From Pycnopodia helianthoides (Eukaryota > Echinodermata > Asteroidea > Forcipulatida > Asteriidae): a stretch of DNA of 64,000 bases. The notes under the pieces are model-generated. The model was given only the letters and a program-made list of their open reading frames with translations. It was not told the origin of the DNA and ran no database searches. Below are positions 34,645 through 43,731 of the stretch, piece after piece; the first letter of the stretch is position 1; each line of letters begins with the position of its first letter. Both the position numbers and the translations under genes were made by a program. The DNA is taken from the NCBI GenBank assembly GCA_032158295.1, contig CM063260.1, positions 3,109,501-3,173,500 of the forward strand, in the 5' to 3' direction.

Positions 34645-34896
34645 CAACTTGAGGACACCAAAATAGAAGCACAATACCTGAAGGACGAACTTCAGCAAGA
34701 GAAAGGTCTCTCGGAGCAGGCCGACCGCCACCGTCTCACCATCAAGGAGCTCGAAGGTATCGTCGACGAACTCAAGAAGGACCGAGACGTCCTGGCGAGA
34801 GAGCTACAAGTTATGATCACCAAGGAGCAGAAACACAAGGAGTGGTTGAGATCGGCCGAGCAATCGGCCGAGGAGATTGCCAAGATGCGATCCCAG
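34645..34896 (+). CDS. Coiled-coil gene, exon 14
   Basis: 84 codons, QLEDTKIEAQYLKDELQQEK to EEIAKMRSQ, phase 0 to 0, donor GTTAGG. The acceptor (CATACAAACAG) has no pyrimidine tract. The frame stays open upstream to an ATG at 34582, so an internal transcription start here is possible. Confidence 0.85.
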
Positions 34897-35359
34897 GTTA
34901 GGATGGAAATCTTGAGCTTGCTGTTCTCCTTGAACTAGCCCTGATGTAATGATGCTTTGAATGGAATGAAGTTAACAGCATGTGTGGCACTAACTTGAAC
35001 CGATCGCTCTTGGATGCGGTTGGATTGAATGGAGCTATAGTGTGCTTAATACAATCTTACTAATTGTCTAATTATGTGACGTGTGCAACCTTAACTTTAT
35101 TCCACGACTCTGGAAATTTGTTAAAATTGAATTGAGTTACAGTGTGTCTAACACAGTCTAACAAATTGAATGATAACATTCTATTTACCACTAACTTGAT
35201 CAAATAAAGGCCTTTCGATACTAACTTGAGGTACATCTAATGCCTTCAATTACTTTTAAGTAGAACTTAAGTGTAACTTTATAACATGTTGTTTTGATCA
35301 CATCCATTTGATGCATCGCTTGTAGCACTAACGTGAGCTAACATAGGACTCCGAGCCAG

Positions 35360-35490
35360 GCTCAGTTTCACAAAGAGCCAAGATTGATCTTAAGATGTGT
35401 ATCAATCTTAATTGCTAAGCAAAGTGTGATGTTGCAATACAAATCACTATGGTGATATTGACAACTCTTTTTAATATGAATCTTAGTGCT
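35360..35490. repeat. Interspersed repeat I, fragment
   Basis: CAAGATTGATCTTAAGATGT, TGCTAAGCAAAGTGTGATG and ATGGTGATATTGACAACTC match 30900-31030 and 50785-50915. Confidence 0.6.
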
Positions 35491-35537
35491 TAATGGACCG
35501 TAGTTATTAAGCAGACAACAGTTTTGGTAATGTGATT

Positions 35538-35845
35538 ATTAATTTTATCACTGGCAGATAAAATACATTATTCAATGGACACCCACAACCCTTGTGGCGC
35601 CACCAAGGCTAGTTTGGTCATGTTGGGTGGGCTTTTCAAACCCTGTCCAGTTGGTCTTTTTGCGACCTTGCACATTATTTTCCCAGGGTTTTTATGGGGT
35701 TCCCGGTGGCAAAAGGGCAGGGCACCCTTCTTCAATAAATCAGGTGCAGTTATGTAAAACAACAGCGTCTGCACGCTGCTGCTTTTGTGCGGGAACCTCA
35801 CTTCGGTTCAGCTTCCAACCAAGTCAACACCCAAGAAATTTTTTC
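35538..35845 (+). repeat. Ngaro split direct repeat A1
   Basis: 308 bp, matching A2 at 41241-41548. TTTTATC (35543-35549) and GATAAAA (35557-35563) form a 7-bp stem with a 7-base loop close to the outer end. Confidence 0.95.
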
Positions 35846-36024
35846 TTCTTTAATTTGGATTTATACCGTCTTTTTAGACATCACCAAGTTTTACTTAAGT
35901 TCTTTAAATTGAAGTCGTGAGTTGTTACTTTAACGTAACAAGTTTCTACGAGGCCTTTTGGAGGGAGCGGGGATTACGTGTAGCCGTTCGTCGTTCCTTA
36001 TTTATTCTTCAACAAGGAGTTGTC

Positions 36025-37287
36025 ATGCCGCGCCCGGCACGGAATGTGCGCCGCCCGGCGAGATTTACACAGGCTAACCCGACCCGGGGCAGAGGACGGG
36101 GCAGGAAGAACTCCAACACGAGCGGGACTGAGAGCGGTCGTCGGGGGCCGCAGGCAGCGGGAGTCGCAGGAGCAGTTTCGGCCCAACAACAGGAGGCGCA
36201 GGATGTTGGAATTTTCAACAGCCAGGCTACCCATGCTACTGAGGAGGATCGTGGTGGATTGACGGGTGTGGATCCAGCTCCTCCTTCCAGCGGCGGTTTA
36301 AACCACCACAGTGGGCCTTCTACCAGTGGTGGGGGTATGGATAATATGTTTAATTTCCCGTCATCGTTTACTGTTAATACTGTTCCCACTTTTGATAATC
36401 CCATTCCGGATTTAGAGCTAGGTAGGCCTACCCCGATACCTTCCGTCCTTGGGTATGCCCCCTTGGGCATGCATGTAACCCAGCCGGTTAAGGAGAAAAT
36501 TTGGGCTTCCCAATATGTTGAAATGGCATTGCTCTTCCGGGACAATGCAGTCGTAGCTATGTCTGGGCCAGAGGCAGGTTCGGCGCTAACGCTCGCGGTT
36601 GAGCACGGTCAAGTTGTTTTTCGCCAGGCATCGGCGCAACAGCCTCGTAAAATTCAGTCAATTGCGCAATGGACGTCTGCGTTCCATACGTTTATGGCAA
36701 TTTATTCTGTGCGTCATCCATTGCGCTTTGGCGAATTGCTAAAATATGCAGAGACCGTGCGTACCGCAGCAGCGCAGTTTCCTGGCTTTGGCTGGCGTAG
36801 CTACGACGAACAGTTCCGTCTCCGTCAAGAGGTTTGCCCATCGCGTTCATGGGCACTGCTCGACACGGAACTTTGGGTGACTGTTGCCGCCGCGTCTAGT
36901 TTTTTCTCTTCTTCTGTGTCTATTCACCCACAGGAAAAAGTTAGTTCTAAGGGTGGTCCTGTATATTGTTCCCCTTTTAATTCGGGTAACTGTCGGTGGC
37001 CGAACTGTAAATTCCCTCATCGCTGTAGCAACTGCACACGCTTTGGGCATGGGGCAGTGACTTGTCGTGTGGGCAAAGTACGCCCCACTGATTCTGGTCC
37101 GTCTCACGACGTTGCCAGTAGGCAGAAGTTTACCCGCACAGGTGTTAGTTCAAAAGGGGTTGCTACAGCAAGGGTTGCGGATACCACTAGGCGTTGGACC
37201 AATTCAGCCGCTCATCAGAGCACGGCTCGGCCTGCTGCAGAAAAATCTGCTGCGTTGGCCAATTTTCGTTCCCCCAACGCCAATTAA
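36025..37287 (+). CDS. Ngaro ORF1, gag-like nucleocapsid protein
   Basis: 420 aa from the first ATG (MPRPARNVRRPARF). The open frame extends upstream to 35917, but only with GTG. The N-terminus is basic and Arg/Gly-rich (RGRGRGRKN), followed by a low-complexity G/S/P region and a folded middle part. Near the C-terminus is a Cys/His cluster, CRWPNCKFPHRCSNCTRFGH then TC, typical of DIRS-order gag proteins and likely to bind RNA. The last 221 bases overlap the reverse transcriptase frame (+1 relative). Confidence 0.85.
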   Translation: MPRPARNVRRPARFTQANPTRGRGRGRKNSNTSGTESGRRGPQAAGVAGAVSAQQQEAQDVGIFNSQATHATEEDRGGLTGVDPAPPSSGGLNHHSGPSTSGGGMDNMFNFPSSFTVNTVPTFDNPIPDLELGRPTPIPSVLGYAPLGMHVTQPVKEKIWASQYVEMALLFRDNAVVAMSGPEAGSALTLAVEHGQVVFRQASAQQPRKIQSIAQWTSAFHTFMAIYSVRHPLRFGELLKYAETVRTAAAQFPGFGWRSYDEQFRLRQEVCPSRSWALLDTELWVTVAAASSFFSSSVSIHPQEKVSSKGGPVYCSPFNSGNCRWPNCKFPHRCSNCTRFGHGAVTCRVGKVRPTDSGPSHDVASRQKFTRTGVSSKGVATARVADTTRRWTNSAAHQSTARPAAEKSAALANFRSPNAN

Positions 37288-38845
37288 AATTGACACTTTG
37301 CAGTCTTGGCTAAGCAGTTACCCGGACAGGCGTAGCGCTCATTTATTGGCAGATGGTTTCGCTAATGGTTTTCAATTGGGTTACACAGGGCCACGTATAA
37401 GTAGGAATTCTGGTTGCCCCAGTTCAGCTTCAGACAGGGCAGATATTGTTTTAACTAAGTTGCATAAAGAGATAGCTCTTGGTAGGATTGCGGGTCCATT
37501 CATAAATAAGCCATTTATTAACTTACAATGCTCCCCCATAGGTTTGGTTCCAAAGCATGAACCAGGCGAGTTTCGACTCATTCACAACTTGTCATTTCCG
37601 TTAGGTGGTTCCATTAATGACTTTATTGATCGGGACATGTGTACTGTGCATTACAATTCCTTTGACTCGGCGGTTGACATCGCCATGTCAACGAGCCACC
37701 ATGCCTGGCTGGCGAAGTCAGATATCAAGTCGGCATTTCGGCTTTTGCCGGTGGCTCCTTCCGATTACGAACTTCTCGGTTTTGTTTTTCAGGGTTTGTA
37801 TTATTTTGATAAATGTTTGCCGATGGGGTGTAGTATTTCTTGTTCGTTGTTTGAAACCTTCAGTACATTTCTTGAGTTTCAGGTAAAACAGCTTGCGGGG
37901 GTACATAGTATTACTCACTATTTAGATGATTTTTTATTTGTGGGTGGCACCGCAACTGAGTGTGCGGCATTGTTGCAAATTTTTCGTACTGTCTGTGCAC
38001 GGTTAGGGGTTCCAATCGCTGAAGAGAAGACAGTAGGGCCGGCACAAAACATAACTTATTTGGGCCTTGAAATTGACTCGGTGAGGCAGCTTGTTCGTGT
38101 GCCATCACCAAAACTGCACGTGCTACGGCAGCAAATCCTAACAGCATTAGGCAAGCGCAAGATGTCCCTTAAGGAAATTCAGTCGCTAGTCGGGTCGCTC
38201 AACTTTGTATGCAGGGCAGTTGCTCCTGGGCGGGCGTTTATGCGGCGATTAATTGCCCTGTCAAGGGGCTTGCGTAAGCCCCATCATAAAGTTCGTTTGT
38301 CTGCAGGGGCGAAGCTTGATTTATCAATGTGGCTTGAGTTTTTGGAACATTTTAATGGCGTGTCGCCAGTAAATCGCAGTGGTTGGCAGTCCAACGACAG
38401 CATCGAGCTGTTCACTGACGCCTCGGCCAGCATCGGTTTTGGTGGTTTCTTTGAAGGGAAGTGGTTTCAAGGGCGCTGGGCACCAGACTTATTGGCTCAG
38501 ACGCCGTCGATCGCGTTCCTAGAATTTTATCCATTAGTTGTGGCAGTGTATTGCTGGGGCGATCTTCTAGCCAATCAGAAGGTTAGTTTCCGCTGCGACA
38601 ACAGTGCTGTGGTAGCCATAATTAACAAGCAGTCTTCGCGATGTGACATGATCATGCAATTAGTGCGTTTATTTGTGTGCAAGTGTCTTAAACACAACAT
38701 TTTGTTTCGGGCAGTGCATGTCCCAGGCGTTCATAACGATGTTGCCGATTCCCTTTCCCGCTTTCAGGTCCTCCGATTTCGAGCCGTAGCCCCGCAAGCG
38801 GATTTACGCATGACACCTCTGCCCAGTCTGCCCACGATGTGGTAG
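37067..38845 (+). CDS. Ngaro ORF2, reverse transcriptase and RNase H
   Basis: The open frame has about 592 codons. Reverse transcriptase motifs in order: GLVPKHEPGEFRLIHNLSFP, KSDIKSAFRLLPV, LPMGCSISCSLFE and the catalytic YLDD at 37919-37930, then YLGLEID. RNase H follows with LFTDAS, FLEFYPL, RCDNSAVV and HNDVADSLSR. It copies element RNA into DNA and removes the template. There is no ATG before the RT core (the first is within the RT near 37638), so expression probably needs a frameshift from ORF1 in the 221-base overlap. The stop at 38843-38845 lies inside the recombinase frame. Confidence 0.93.
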   Translation: MWAKYAPLILVRLTTLPVGRSLPAQVLVQKGLLQQGLRIPLGVGPIQPLIRARLGLLQKNLLRWPIFVPPTPIKIDTLQSWLSSYPDRRSAHLLADGFANGFQLGYTGPRISRNSGCPSSASDRADIVLTKLHKEIALGRIAGPFINKPFINLQCSPIGLVPKHEPGEFRLIHNLSFPLGGSINDFIDRDMCTVHYNSFDSAVDIAMSTSHHAWLAKSDIKSAFRLLPVAPSDYELLGFVFQGLYYFDKCLPMGCSISCSLFETFSTFLEFQVKQLAGVHSITHYLDDFLFVGGTATECAALLQIFRTVCARLGVPIAEEKTVGPAQNITYLGLEIDSVRQLVRVPSPKLHVLRQQILTALGKRKMSLKEIQSLVGSLNFVCRAVAPGRAFMRRLIALSRGLRKPHHKVRLSAGAKLDLSMWLEFLEHFNGVSPVNRSGWQSNDSIELFTDASASIGFGGFFEGKWFQGRWAPDLLAQTPSIAFLEFYPLVVAVYCWGDLLANQKVSFRCDNSAVVAIINKQSSRCDMIMQLVRLFVCKCLKHNILFRAVHVPGVHNDVADSLSRFQVLRFRAVAPQADLRMTPLPSLPTMW

Positions 38846-39783
38846 GAGGTGAGATTACTCGTTTATTAACTCAAGCCCTAGCACCAAACACTCATAGAAC
38901 TTATCAGGTGGGCTGGAATGCTTTTTGTGCCTTCCAACGTCGGCGCGGGCTAGTGGGGATAATTATTCCGGCATCGCCACAAGATATTCATCGTTTTGTT
39001 GCGGGGCTATCGTTACAGCAATTGGCTCCAAGTACCATTGCCACTTATGTGTCGGGTGTGGGTTTTTATCACAAAGTTCGGGGTTGGCCTGATCCTACTA
39101 GGAATTACGTGGTGGAAAAATTGTTGGAGGGTTGTCGTAGAGGCCGTTTGCCATGGGCAGACAAGCGTTTACCCATCACACTGCCTATACTGTCTCATTT
39201 ACTGCATGCCTTGCCTAGCGTTTGTAGTTCGCTATTTGAGGTGGCTCTTTTCAAGGCGGTGTTCTTAAGTGCATTTTTCGGCTTTATGCGCATTGGGGAA
39301 TTCGCGGCAAAATCTAGTAGTTGCTTGCAACAATCTTTGCTCATGTTTTCGGATGTCGAATTTTGTAATTCGAGTGAGCTCTCAGCTTCAGTTGTCTTCT
39401 CTTTTCGCCATTCTAAGAATAATATGTCAGGCCCTCCACAACTAATCCGTTTGGTTCGTTCTGCTAACCCGGTAATTTGTCCTGTAAAGGCCTTGTGCGA
39501 CTTGGTTGCCATTCGCCCACTTTTGCAGGGCAGTTTTTTCTGTCATTATGATGGGAGCCCGCTCACACAGTTTCAGTTTAATGCTGTTCTCAAGAAAGTG
39601 CTTGTTTTTTCCGGTATGGGTGATGCCCATATCAGGGCACACTCATTCCGTATTGGGGCAGCCACAACTGCAGCGGCGGCGGGTATCCCCTTAACTGACA
39701 TTCAGGCAATGGGCCGCTGGCGTTCTGATGCGGTGCTGAGGTACATTAGACCAGGGGCGACTTGTGTGCTCCCAGGGGTTTAG
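38737..39783 (+). CDS. Ngaro ORF3, tyrosine recombinase
   Basis: The frame is open from 38737 (after TAA at 38734) to TAG at 39781-39783; the recognisable protein starts around VGGEITRLLTQALAPNTHR. The N-terminal SAM-like helical part has APSTIATYVSGVGFYH. The catalytic part has FFGFMRIGEF (first Arg), AHSFRIGAAT (H-x-x-R), MGRW and LRYIRP (Tyr nucleophile). It would integrate the circular DNA intermediate. No ATG occurs before the catalytic half, so it is likely made as an ORF2 fusion by a -1 shift in the 38737-38845 overlap, or from a non-AUG start. Confidence 0.9.
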   Translation, partial: RCCRFPFPLSGPPISSRSPASGFTHDTSAQSAHDVVGGEITRLLTQALAPNTHRTYQVGWNAFCAFQRRRGLVGIIIPASPQDIHRFVAGLSLQQLAPSTIATYVSGVGFYHKVRGWPDPTRNYVVEKLLEGCRRGRLPWADKRLPITLPILSHLLHALPSVCSSLFEVALFKAVFLSAFFGFMRIGEFAAKSSSCLQQSLLMFSDVEFCNSSELSASVVFSFRHSKNNMSGPPQLIRLVRSANPVICPVKALCDLVAIRPLLQGSFFCHYDGSPLTQFQFNAVLKKVLVFSGMGDAHIRAHSFRIGAATTAAAAGIPLTDIQAMGRWRSDAVLRYIRPGATCVLPGV

Positions 39784-39928
39784 TTTTTTCCTGCAGTGCC
39801 CGCGTTTTCAAATAATATATCCCAGATCGGTGGTGCGGTTCACAAATTCACCGTTTCAAATTGCTTTAGTTGTGTTGTAACCTGTCCCTCATTATTATTT
39901 GCCTAACTGCGTTCGTTTGACTGTTTAC

Positions 39929-40459
39929 ATGGCAGGTGATGTATGGATTATAGGTGACTCCATCGTTCGCAGGGCTTCACAGCATTTTGACAGTGGGCCG
40001 GTAGTGCGGTGGAACGGGTGTGGTGGGGCTCGGTACTCCGATATTCATCAACTTTTAGATAAGCTACATGCCAGGTGGCTATCCCCAAGTTTGTTAATTG
40101 TACATGTGGGGAATAATGATTTAGTTGATACTGATGCTTTCAGTTTGCGTCAGCGTATTGCATTGTTAATGCAAGAGTGTCGGAACCGTTTACCGAATGC
40201 GGCTCTGGTATGGTCTAACTTGCTTCCCAGAGCTTGCTATTTTGGGGCATTTGACCCCAAAAGGATGGAGATGAAACGGCGTTCAATAAATAGGTATGCC
40301 ACTTCATTTAGTCGCCGCATTGGGGCAACTGTGCTGCAACACCCCCAATTTATCTGGTCCTGCTTCGCATTATATCGTTTTGATGGGATACATCTTTCTC
40401 AGGTTGGGAATGAATTATTTCGAGGTAATTTACGGGCCTGCATTAATTTACATTCATAG
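39929..40459 (+). CDS. Ngaro ORF4, SGNH hydrolase-like protein
   Basis: 176 aa from ATG 39929 (MAGDVWIIGDS). Block I is GDS (IIGDSIVRRA), block III is VGNND (IVHVGNNDLVD) and block V is DGIHLSQVGNELF with the Asp-x-x-His pair, so the Ser-Asp-His triad is present. SGNH esterases cleave ester bonds in lipids or sugars. Many animal Ngaro elements carry such an ORF; its role in transposition is unknown. A 145-bp gap separates it from ORF3. The ATG has T at -3 and G at +4, a modest context. Confidence 0.88.
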   Translation: MAGDVWIIGDSIVRRASQHFDSGPVVRWNGCGGARYSDIHQLLDKLHARWLSPSLLIVHVGNNDLVDTDAFSLRQRIALLMQECRNRLPNAALVWSNLLPRACYFGAFDPKRMEMKRRSINRYATSFSRRIGATVLQHPQFIWSCFALYRFDGIHLSQVGNELFRGNLRACINLHS

Positions 40460-40476
40460 ACCTGTTGAGCCCCCCT

Positions 40477-40481
40477 AAAAA

Positions 40482-40552
<71 letters not shown>
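40477..40552. repeat. A-run and TA microsatellite in the Ngaro element
   Basis: About 24 A followed by roughly 25 TA units between the SGNH ORF and B1. It is prone to length polymorphism or assembly error. Confidence 0.9.
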
Positions 40553-40579
40553 CTGGCTGTCCATCCCTGTGGGGCACGC

Positions 40580-41242
40580 TGCGCGTGTTTGGCATTTTCT
40601 GATAGGGAAGTGGACTGCCACTGCCTGCGGGGGGTCGGATAATTGATAAACTTATAAGTGGTAATCAATATTATTAATGAGTTAAGGTATGTTTAACTTA
40701 ACACTGTAGCACCTCTCATTTCCGAGGGGCCTATATTTTTGTACATTCCAATCGCGTGTACAAGCGATGGAATAATCTTTATGCCTTTCAGGCCCTTACC
40801 TTAATGTTGATATAACTCTTGCTTGCACCTACTATTTCAAGTGGGGCTATAGCAGTACTGTAATGCAACTGCGTGTACAAGCGGTGCAATCACATAGAGC
40901 ATTGATGCCTAATCGACATGTAAGAAGTAACCCCCTCTTGTCTGTGGTTTGTGGGCAAGTGTGTTTGCCCACATTTGTTTATGGCAGGTTGCCAAGTAAT
41001 GTTATGGCAGGTTGCCAAGTAATGTTATGGCAGGTTGCCAAGTAATCCGGGCCCGGTATTCATGTATGTCTGTTGGGGGTTACTTTCAAATAAAATGTGT
41101 TATTACATAGTTACTGGTTTTGCCCGATTGGTAATTAACCAATGCGGTGTGACATGGTTGAATAAACATAGCACTTGAAGCTGATTCCAATAAGCCAACT
41201 CAATGTGTACTGTTGTGGTTATTTGTGTTCTCAGAGAATAAT
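40580..41242 (+). repeat. Ngaro split direct repeat B1
   Basis: 663 bp, matching B2. It contains three units of CAGGTTGCCAAGTAATG at 40985-41047, and AATAAA signals near 41091 and 41160 that could end element transcripts. Its 3' end overlaps the first bases of A2. Confidence 0.93.
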
Positions 41243-41548
41243 TAATTTTATCACTGGCAGATAAAATACATTATTCAATGGACACCCACAACCCTTGTGG
41301 CGCCACCAAGGCTAGTTTGGTCATGTTGGGTGGGCTTTTCAAACCCTGTCCAGTTGGTCTTTTTGCGACCTTGCACATTATTTTCCCAGGGTTTTTATGG
41401 GGTTCCCGGTGGCAAAAGGGCAGGGCACCCTTCTTCAATAAATCAGGTGCAGTTATGTAAAACAACAGCGTCTGCACGCTGCTGCTTTTGTGCGGGAACC
41501 TCACTTCGGTTCAGCTTCCAACCAAGTCAACACCCAAGAAATTTTTTC
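41241..41548 (+). repeat. Ngaro split direct repeat A2
   Basis: 308 bp, apparently identical to A1, including the TTTTATC/GATAAAA stem (41246-41266) next to the B1 junction. The 42 bp after it (41549-41590, CCGCCTCCGCCCCCTC...) match neither A nor B. Confidence 0.95.
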
Positions 41549-41590
41549 CCGCCTCCGCCCCCTCAATACCTCCAGTAGTTGAGGTTTTTC

Positions 41591-42253
41591 TGCGCCTGTT
41601 TGGCATTTTCTGATAGGGAAGTGGACTGCCACTGCCTGCGGGGGGTCGGATAATTGATAAACTTATAAGTGGTAATCAATATTATTAATGAGTTAAGGTA
41701 TGTTTAACTTAACACTGTAGCACCTCTCATTTCCGAGGGGCCTATATTTTTGTACATTCCAATCGCGTGTACAAGCGATGGAATAATCTTTATGCCTTTC
41801 AGGCCCTTACCTTAATGTTGATATAACTCTTGCTTGCACCTACTATTTCAAGTGGGGCTATAGCAGTACTGTAATGCAACTGCGTGTACAAGCGGTGCAA
41901 TCACATAGAGCATTGATGCCTAATCGACATGTAAGAAGTAACCCCCTCTTGTCTGTGGTTTGTGGGCAAGTGTGTTTGCCCACATTTGTTTATGGCAGGT
42001 TGCCAAGTAATGTTATGGCAGGTTGCCAAGTAATGTTATGGCAGGTTGCCAAGTAATCCGGGCCCGGTATTCATGTATGTCTGTTGGGGGTTACTTTCAA
42101 ATAAAATGTGTTATTACATAGTTACTGGTTTTGCCCGATTGGTAATTAACCAATGCGGTGTGACATGGTTGAATAAACATAGCACTTGAAGCTGATTCCA
42201 ATAAGCCAACTCAATGTGTACTGTTGTGGTTATTTGTGTTCTCAGAGAATAAT
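41591..42253 (+). repeat. Ngaro split direct repeat B2 (right end)
   Basis: 663 bp, apparently identical to B1, ending CAGAGAATAAT before flanking AAAGCATTTATTTGG. It holds the AATAAA signals of the terminal copy. Confidence 0.95.
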
Positions 42254-42270
42254 AAAGCATTTATTTGGAC

Positions 42271-42610
42271 TTAAAGGTATTATACAGGATTGGTAGAGTT
42301 GACAAAACAGTCGCAAACAAAGTTTATGTTTTGTGTGATTAACAATTTTTATACATGAAATAACAAACCTGTGAAAATTTCAGCTTAATTGAGAAAATAG
42401 TGAATGTGTTTTCTGTTTTTCAAACATCGAGATTATTATCGCGCGCGATAAAACTGTTGTTTTATTCATTTCTCAGAAACGATAGCATTTTAGGCAGAAA
42501 TATTTTAAGGAACCCTTTCTACCATTACTTACTTTAAAACATGTAAGTTATGTGTGAATCTGTGAACATTTGTGTTTTTCGATCTTACCAATAGTGCACA
42601 GGGCCTTTAA
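42271..42610 (+). mobile_element. TTAA-flanked TIR element, family B copy 2
   Basis: It starts TTAAAGGTATTATACAGGAT and ends AGTGCACAGGGCCTTTAA, with TTATCGCGCGCGATAA inside. It lies 18 bp from the Ngaro right end. Confidence 0.85.
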
Positions 42611-43731
42611 CAACAACATTGGTAATAAACTCACATGTAAGATTTGTCAGAATGACTTATTATGACCCAAAAAACAAAGAGGAAATCATGAAAACCTGTC
42701 AATAATCCAGACATTGGTATTTGTTTCTTACCATCATGTTCTTCTGTGCAGACTAGGAGATATGTCCTGTGGTAGCTCTTGTTTCAATTTTCCTTAATGC
42801 AGTTACTATCAATCCCTTCAAGTTAATGTTTTGGGTCATTCCATTTATATCATGAAATGGAATAGCCCAAAAGCCAAACAGGTGATTTGTTGTTATGAGT
42901 GTCTAAGTGTCACCGTGGTTACAGTAATGAGCAGGTGTTTTGATTCAGAGACCACTTCCTGGCTTGTCATTAAGAAATAACACTCTATCTAATAATGGCA
43001 TCTTGGCAAGCTACGTGAGAGTGCACTGCACTAAGAGTACACAACACCGACTTCATCCAAAAATACATGTACCTGGAGTTGTTTATTAATTCTGTAGAGT
43101 AAAGATTAGTGAACTCCCAAATTAAGCGTACTGTAAGCATACAGAGGTTGGGGTCTGGTATTTTTTCTTTTTCAAACACGATCATAAACAAATTGAGAGT
43201 CCCTAAAAGTCCATAACTAAAAAATTGCATGGCGTTTACAGAATATACTAAAAACAATTTATTTCACTGGCCAGCCAAGGTTACCGAAGAGCAGTTATTA
43301 TAATTTATAATAATTGAATATTAATAGTTAATAGCCCTAACACTAAATACTGAATGACAAGCAGGTGTTTTATCAAAGGTTCATCTTCCTTAGCAACCCT
43401 TTGCTTTTTCCTGTTTTTTTTTCCTTTCTTCACACATTGAAAGCAGGTAGCTGTGATTGCACAAACCTTTACTTCAACCACACTTCATACGTTTTTCGTT
43501 CTCAACGCAGTCATACATTTTTAATCCACTACTGATAAAAAAGCTTTCGAGAAGAGATGAGGGGACACATTTGAAACATTTTTGGCAAAAAAGCAAGCTG
43601 GCTTTTCACATCTTCACACCCTTCTGTGGTTAACATTCTACCGTGTGGGATAATTGAATTGATTTTGTTGTTGTTGTTTGGATATTTTGGAGTTGATTAC
43701 TGCTGTATGGTGGTGTTTCTTGTGATGTAGT
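42611..43731. other. Intron 14, distal part; possible promoter of the acidic exon
   Basis: There is a small hairpin near 42833-42877 (CATTCCATTTATATCATGAA continuing into ATGGAATAG). No repeat or exon was recognised. The last few hundred bases would hold the promoter if the acidic ORF is a first exon; no TATA box stands out. Confidence 0.35.

Larger units (their letters stand above)
35538..42253 (+). mobile_element. Ngaro-type tyrosine-recombinase retrotransposon, apparently complete
   Basis: The order is A1 (35538-35845), gag-like ORF, RT-RNase H ORF, tyrosine recombinase ORF, SGNH hydrolase ORF, B1 (40580-41242), A2 (41241-41548), 42-bp spacer, B2 (41591-42253). Split direct repeats plus a tyrosine recombinase instead of a DDE integrase define the Ngaro group of the DIRS order; an SGNH hydrolase ORF is known in animal Ngaro elements. 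A1/A2 and B1/B2 look identical and no ORF is broken, so insertion was recent. It lies in sense orientation in the intron between exons 14 and 15 and carries its own poly(A) signals. No target-site duplication is visible, as expected for recombinase-mediated integration. A TIR element of family B begins 18 bp after its right end. Confidence 0.95.

Noticed and set aside
41271..42056. 60-93 codon ORFs in the Ngaro A and B repeats, present twice
   Set aside because: They are duplicated because the repeats are; no known Ngaro protein lies there and their length is within chance expectation.
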